DNA of 64,000 nt from Whalleya microplaca. Lineage: Eukaryota > Ascomycota > Sordariomycetes > Xylariales > Xylariaceae. Within the stretch, counting starts at the first letter, position 1, and every line of letters begins with the position of its first letter. The stretch is taken from the NCBI GenBank assembly GCA_022497155.1, contig MU385769.1:1-64000 (forward strand), in the 5' to 3' direction. Made by a program: the position numbers and the translations under genes. This document shows positions 61,454-64,000 of the stretch, piece by piece. Under the pieces are notes generated by a model. It saw nothing but the letters and a program-made list of their open reading frames with translations. It did not search any database and was not told the DNA's origin.

Positions 61454-63974
61454 TCAAATTCCGTGATCTTCTTTGATGATATCCGCCCCCTTTTCAGCGA
61501 CAGCATAGACAGTCCCCAGAATGTTCCCGCTTACATTATTAGGGAACACACTCGCGTCGCAGACTCGCAAGTTTTTCACTCCGTGAACTCGGAGCCTACT
61601 ATCAAGCGCATGTCCCATTGCGCACGAACCGCAAGCGTGATATGCACCAACCACGACATCCTCGGCGGCATCTATGCCCTGCTTTAAGTCTCCAATATCA
61701 ACTTCAGGAGACGGATGTACTCTTCCAATGATCTGTGGCGCTATGGATTCCGTCTTTATTGCCTTCTCGGCGAACCGCATTCCAGCTGCTAGGACCGCTT
61801 TATCGGCTGGATGCTCAAGATACGCTGGATTCACCGCAGGCTGCGCGGTGGGGTCTAGGTCACTAGTTAGTACACTATATCTGATGCACCGTAGTAAACT
61901 TACCAGAGGTGGTGACATGAATTGTGCCTCTAGATGCTGGATACTGATGTACGAGGGCTAGCGTGAAGCCGTTCGGAGTTCCTGGCTCGGTAGGCGGGAA
62001 TAGAACCCGCTGGTTGGGAACACCACCCTTGAAGGCTGCTATATGTGAACATCCTACTCTGAAACACGGAGACTTACTCGAAGTTGTTCTTGCATTTCCC
62101 GAACTGTGACCCGTCTACAATGGGACTATAGGAGACAATAGAACTAGTTGACTTACTGTCCAAAGTTAGTAGTATCCTCAGGAGGAGCGTTCGAGAGATT
62201 ATTTGAGAAAGACAGATTCATAATTTTAAGTTAGGGAGGGGAACATACCACCCAGTAAGGGGGATCAGGATCATCTGTACGTTTGCCGATATGTCGCTCC
62301 GAAGGTGTGCCACCACTTGTTTTAGTTGTCTGCGCTCGAACTCAGTCTTAACCTCTGTCTGCTCAATGCTATTAATTGCATCATCTAGTTCAGCCTCGGA
62401 TGCAAGGTGCTTGAAGGGAATGAAGCCCTGAACGCTTGCGATGGACGCCAACGGTCCTGTCTGGTGTTCCTCCAGCTGCTTGACCGCTGCGGCCATGTTA
62501 TCGGGCTCGATCAATGCATCGTTGGATGTTATGCCACCCGGTTTGAGCTGGTACGCCAGTGGTGAAAACACTTTGACAACGTGAAGTCAGTATATTGTTA
62601 ATCCTTGAAGCTCTGCATCATATCTTCAGAGGCCCATATCCAGTAGTTTCCTACTACGTCCAGAAATGACAATCCGAAGGAAAGCTGAAATATTGAAATG
62701 TTGAAGAAAGCCTTGCTATACATACTATGATCCTGAAAGTTGGCGCCAATACCACTGTTCTCTACTTTACAAGCGATACCCACTGCCTCCAAGACTTTCG
62801 GGTCGCCAATACCCGATAGTTCAAGAATCTGGGGTGTCTTTATGGCCCCGGCACAAACCAAGACCTCACGCTTTGCAACGACTTGGTACATTGTGCCTTC
62901 ATGTGAGAACTCAACCCCTGTAGCTGTGTCATTCTGTTCGTTTAGGAGTACTTTGTGGACAAGAGCGTTGCAGATGACCTTGAGGTTAGGGCGGTCCTTG
63001 TTCGGCTCATAGTAACCCCTCGTGGCATAGCTTCTCTTACCGCGATCCGTACCGACACGGACGATGGTCCCCAGCGTGTTGTAAAATCCAATATGATCCC
63101 CGCTCCAAGGATCGATGGGCAGGTGGTCTGGAGGGAACCCTGCGGCTTTCTTGAAGGCGCAGCAAATGGCATCTTCAAGTTCTGTCTTCTGCTCATTGAA
63201 GCTTGTATGGATTGGCCCGCTCATGCCATGATAATCGGCAACAAATGGGAATGCTGAGCGATCTAGCGCTTCTGCGGGAATAGGATCCAAGGTTTCATGT
63301 TTCATGAAGTATTTGTTCAGCTCGCTTGAGCTCCATGATGAGTCATCCAGTAACTCGGTCCAGTCATCATAGTCCTGCTTAGAACCATGGACATACCTAC
63401 GTTTGTAAGCTTAGCATCTTTACCCTAGGATATACGCACATCATATAGTTAATACCGCTCGAGCCTCCAAGTAGTTTACCCCTAGGCATATGACTATTAT
63501 ACCCCGGCGTTAGCAGACACCCTTTCGAAGAACTTTAAGAGTTGAAAGTCATATCTCGTGAGCTAAAAGTCCCGAGATATCCTTAGTCGGCAGAAATGGC
63601 TCCTAATACTGGATTAAATAAGAGATTTAATAGTCCGGAATACCTACTGAATGGTGCCTTTGTTTCCTTTCTAGCCACTTTAGTTAGATACATGATGGTT
63701 TATCGATGTGGGATTGAAGTCCTACTTGAGGTGTGCTCTTAATGATCCAGTCGTATTTCTCGTCGTGGAACAATTGGAGCCATGTACCAGGGGTATCTAC
63801 CAGCTTGTCGCCAATGCGGTACTGGCCTGCCTCAATAACTCCAACAGTTATGTTCGGGTTCTCGCTCAGGCGACCAGCAAGAACGAGCCCTGCTGTACCG
63901 CCACCGCAGATGATAAAGTCATACTGCTGGCTGGTAAATTGTTGAGCGCTAGCTGTGGGATCTGAGAGAAGCAT
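61454..63974 (-). CDS. GMC-family FAD oxidoreductase with an apparent frameshift
   Basis: Choline-dehydrogenase/aryl-alcohol-oxidase-like flavoenzyme, about 626 aa. Eight exons fit: 63974-63726, 63670-63648, 63495-63440, 63396-62726, 62570-62249, 62103-62078, 62038-61904, 61854-61454. Motifs: FAD-binding FIICGGGTAGLVLAGRL with VIEAG; signature 1 PRGK-LLGGSSGINYM; signature 2 GAIKTPQILELSGIG; active-site YHACGSCAMG with the catalytic His; and VSGNILGTVYAVAEKGADII, with Asn at the second catalytic position. In exon 3, six G (63484-63479 on the minus strand) stand where four, or seven, would keep the frame between PR and LLGGSS, so the gene is shifted there. Exon 6 (26 nt) is inferred from frame only. 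No signal peptide is seen, but only 26 bp precede the ATG, so an upstream exon may be missing. Substrate unknown. Confidence 0.8.
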
Positions 63975-64000
63975 GATCGATATACTGAAGAGTAGATATT

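Overview
The window is a piece of the nuclear genome of a filamentous ascomycete. Supporting signs are short introns (about 40-80 nt) with GTAAGT/GTGAGT-type donors and CTAAC/CTGAC branch points, together with fungal families: a Nej1/XLF orthologue, SLX4, a DUF7918 protein, a fungal rhodopsin-domain membrane protein, a Tri3-like acyltransferase, a pisatin-demethylase-like P450 and a HET relic. A Sordariomycete, perhaps Xylariales, is my inference; no marker in the window settles it.

Layout. 0-1.5 kb: decayed HET-domain gene. 2-3.3 kb: BTB/POZ protein (-). 4.9-8.0 kb: short-chain dehydrogenase (+) convergent with a Tri3-like acyltransferase (-), whose upstream region carries two perfect 17-nt palindromes. 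9.2-13.9 kb: arylsulfatase-type sulfatase (-) and class I CPD photolyase (-). 14.9-20.3 kb: NAAA/acid-ceramidase-like amidase (+), ribosomal protein S21e (-) and SLX4 (+), the last two divergent. 21.3-24.7 kb: a tRNA-like/SINE-like element, a Cys-rich predicted zinc-binding protein (-) and a six-exon P450 (-). 24.7-28.2 kb: AT-rich and almost gene-free. 28.2-33.6 kb: five-exon rhodopsin-domain membrane protein (+), HxGH/ISST nucleotidyltransferase (+) and HPP-family membrane protein (-). 36.3-38.9 kb: four-exon DUF7918 gene (-) and, next to it, its decayed paralogue. 39.6-41.4 kb: splicing factor cactin (+). 41.4-58.2 kb: a very gene-poor block whose only convincing gene is a forkhead transcription factor (46.4-48.2 kb), embedded in microsatellites, tandem repeats and palindromes. 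58.3-60.0 kb: Nej1/XLF (-). 61.5-64.0 kb: an eight-exon GMC oxidoreductase (-) with an apparent frameshift in its FAD-binding signature.

How they relate. I see no polyketide synthase, peptide synthetase or terpene synthase, so the acyltransferase, dehydrogenase, P450 and GMC enzyme are scattered accessory enzymes rather than a recognisable biosynthetic cluster. Housekeeping genes (RPS21, cactin, SLX4, Nej1, photolyase) alternate with accessory, decaying genes. Three DNA-repair genes of different pathways lie within 48 kb, probably by chance. Exon coordinates come from reading splice signals and keeping reading frame; none was checked against transcripts.
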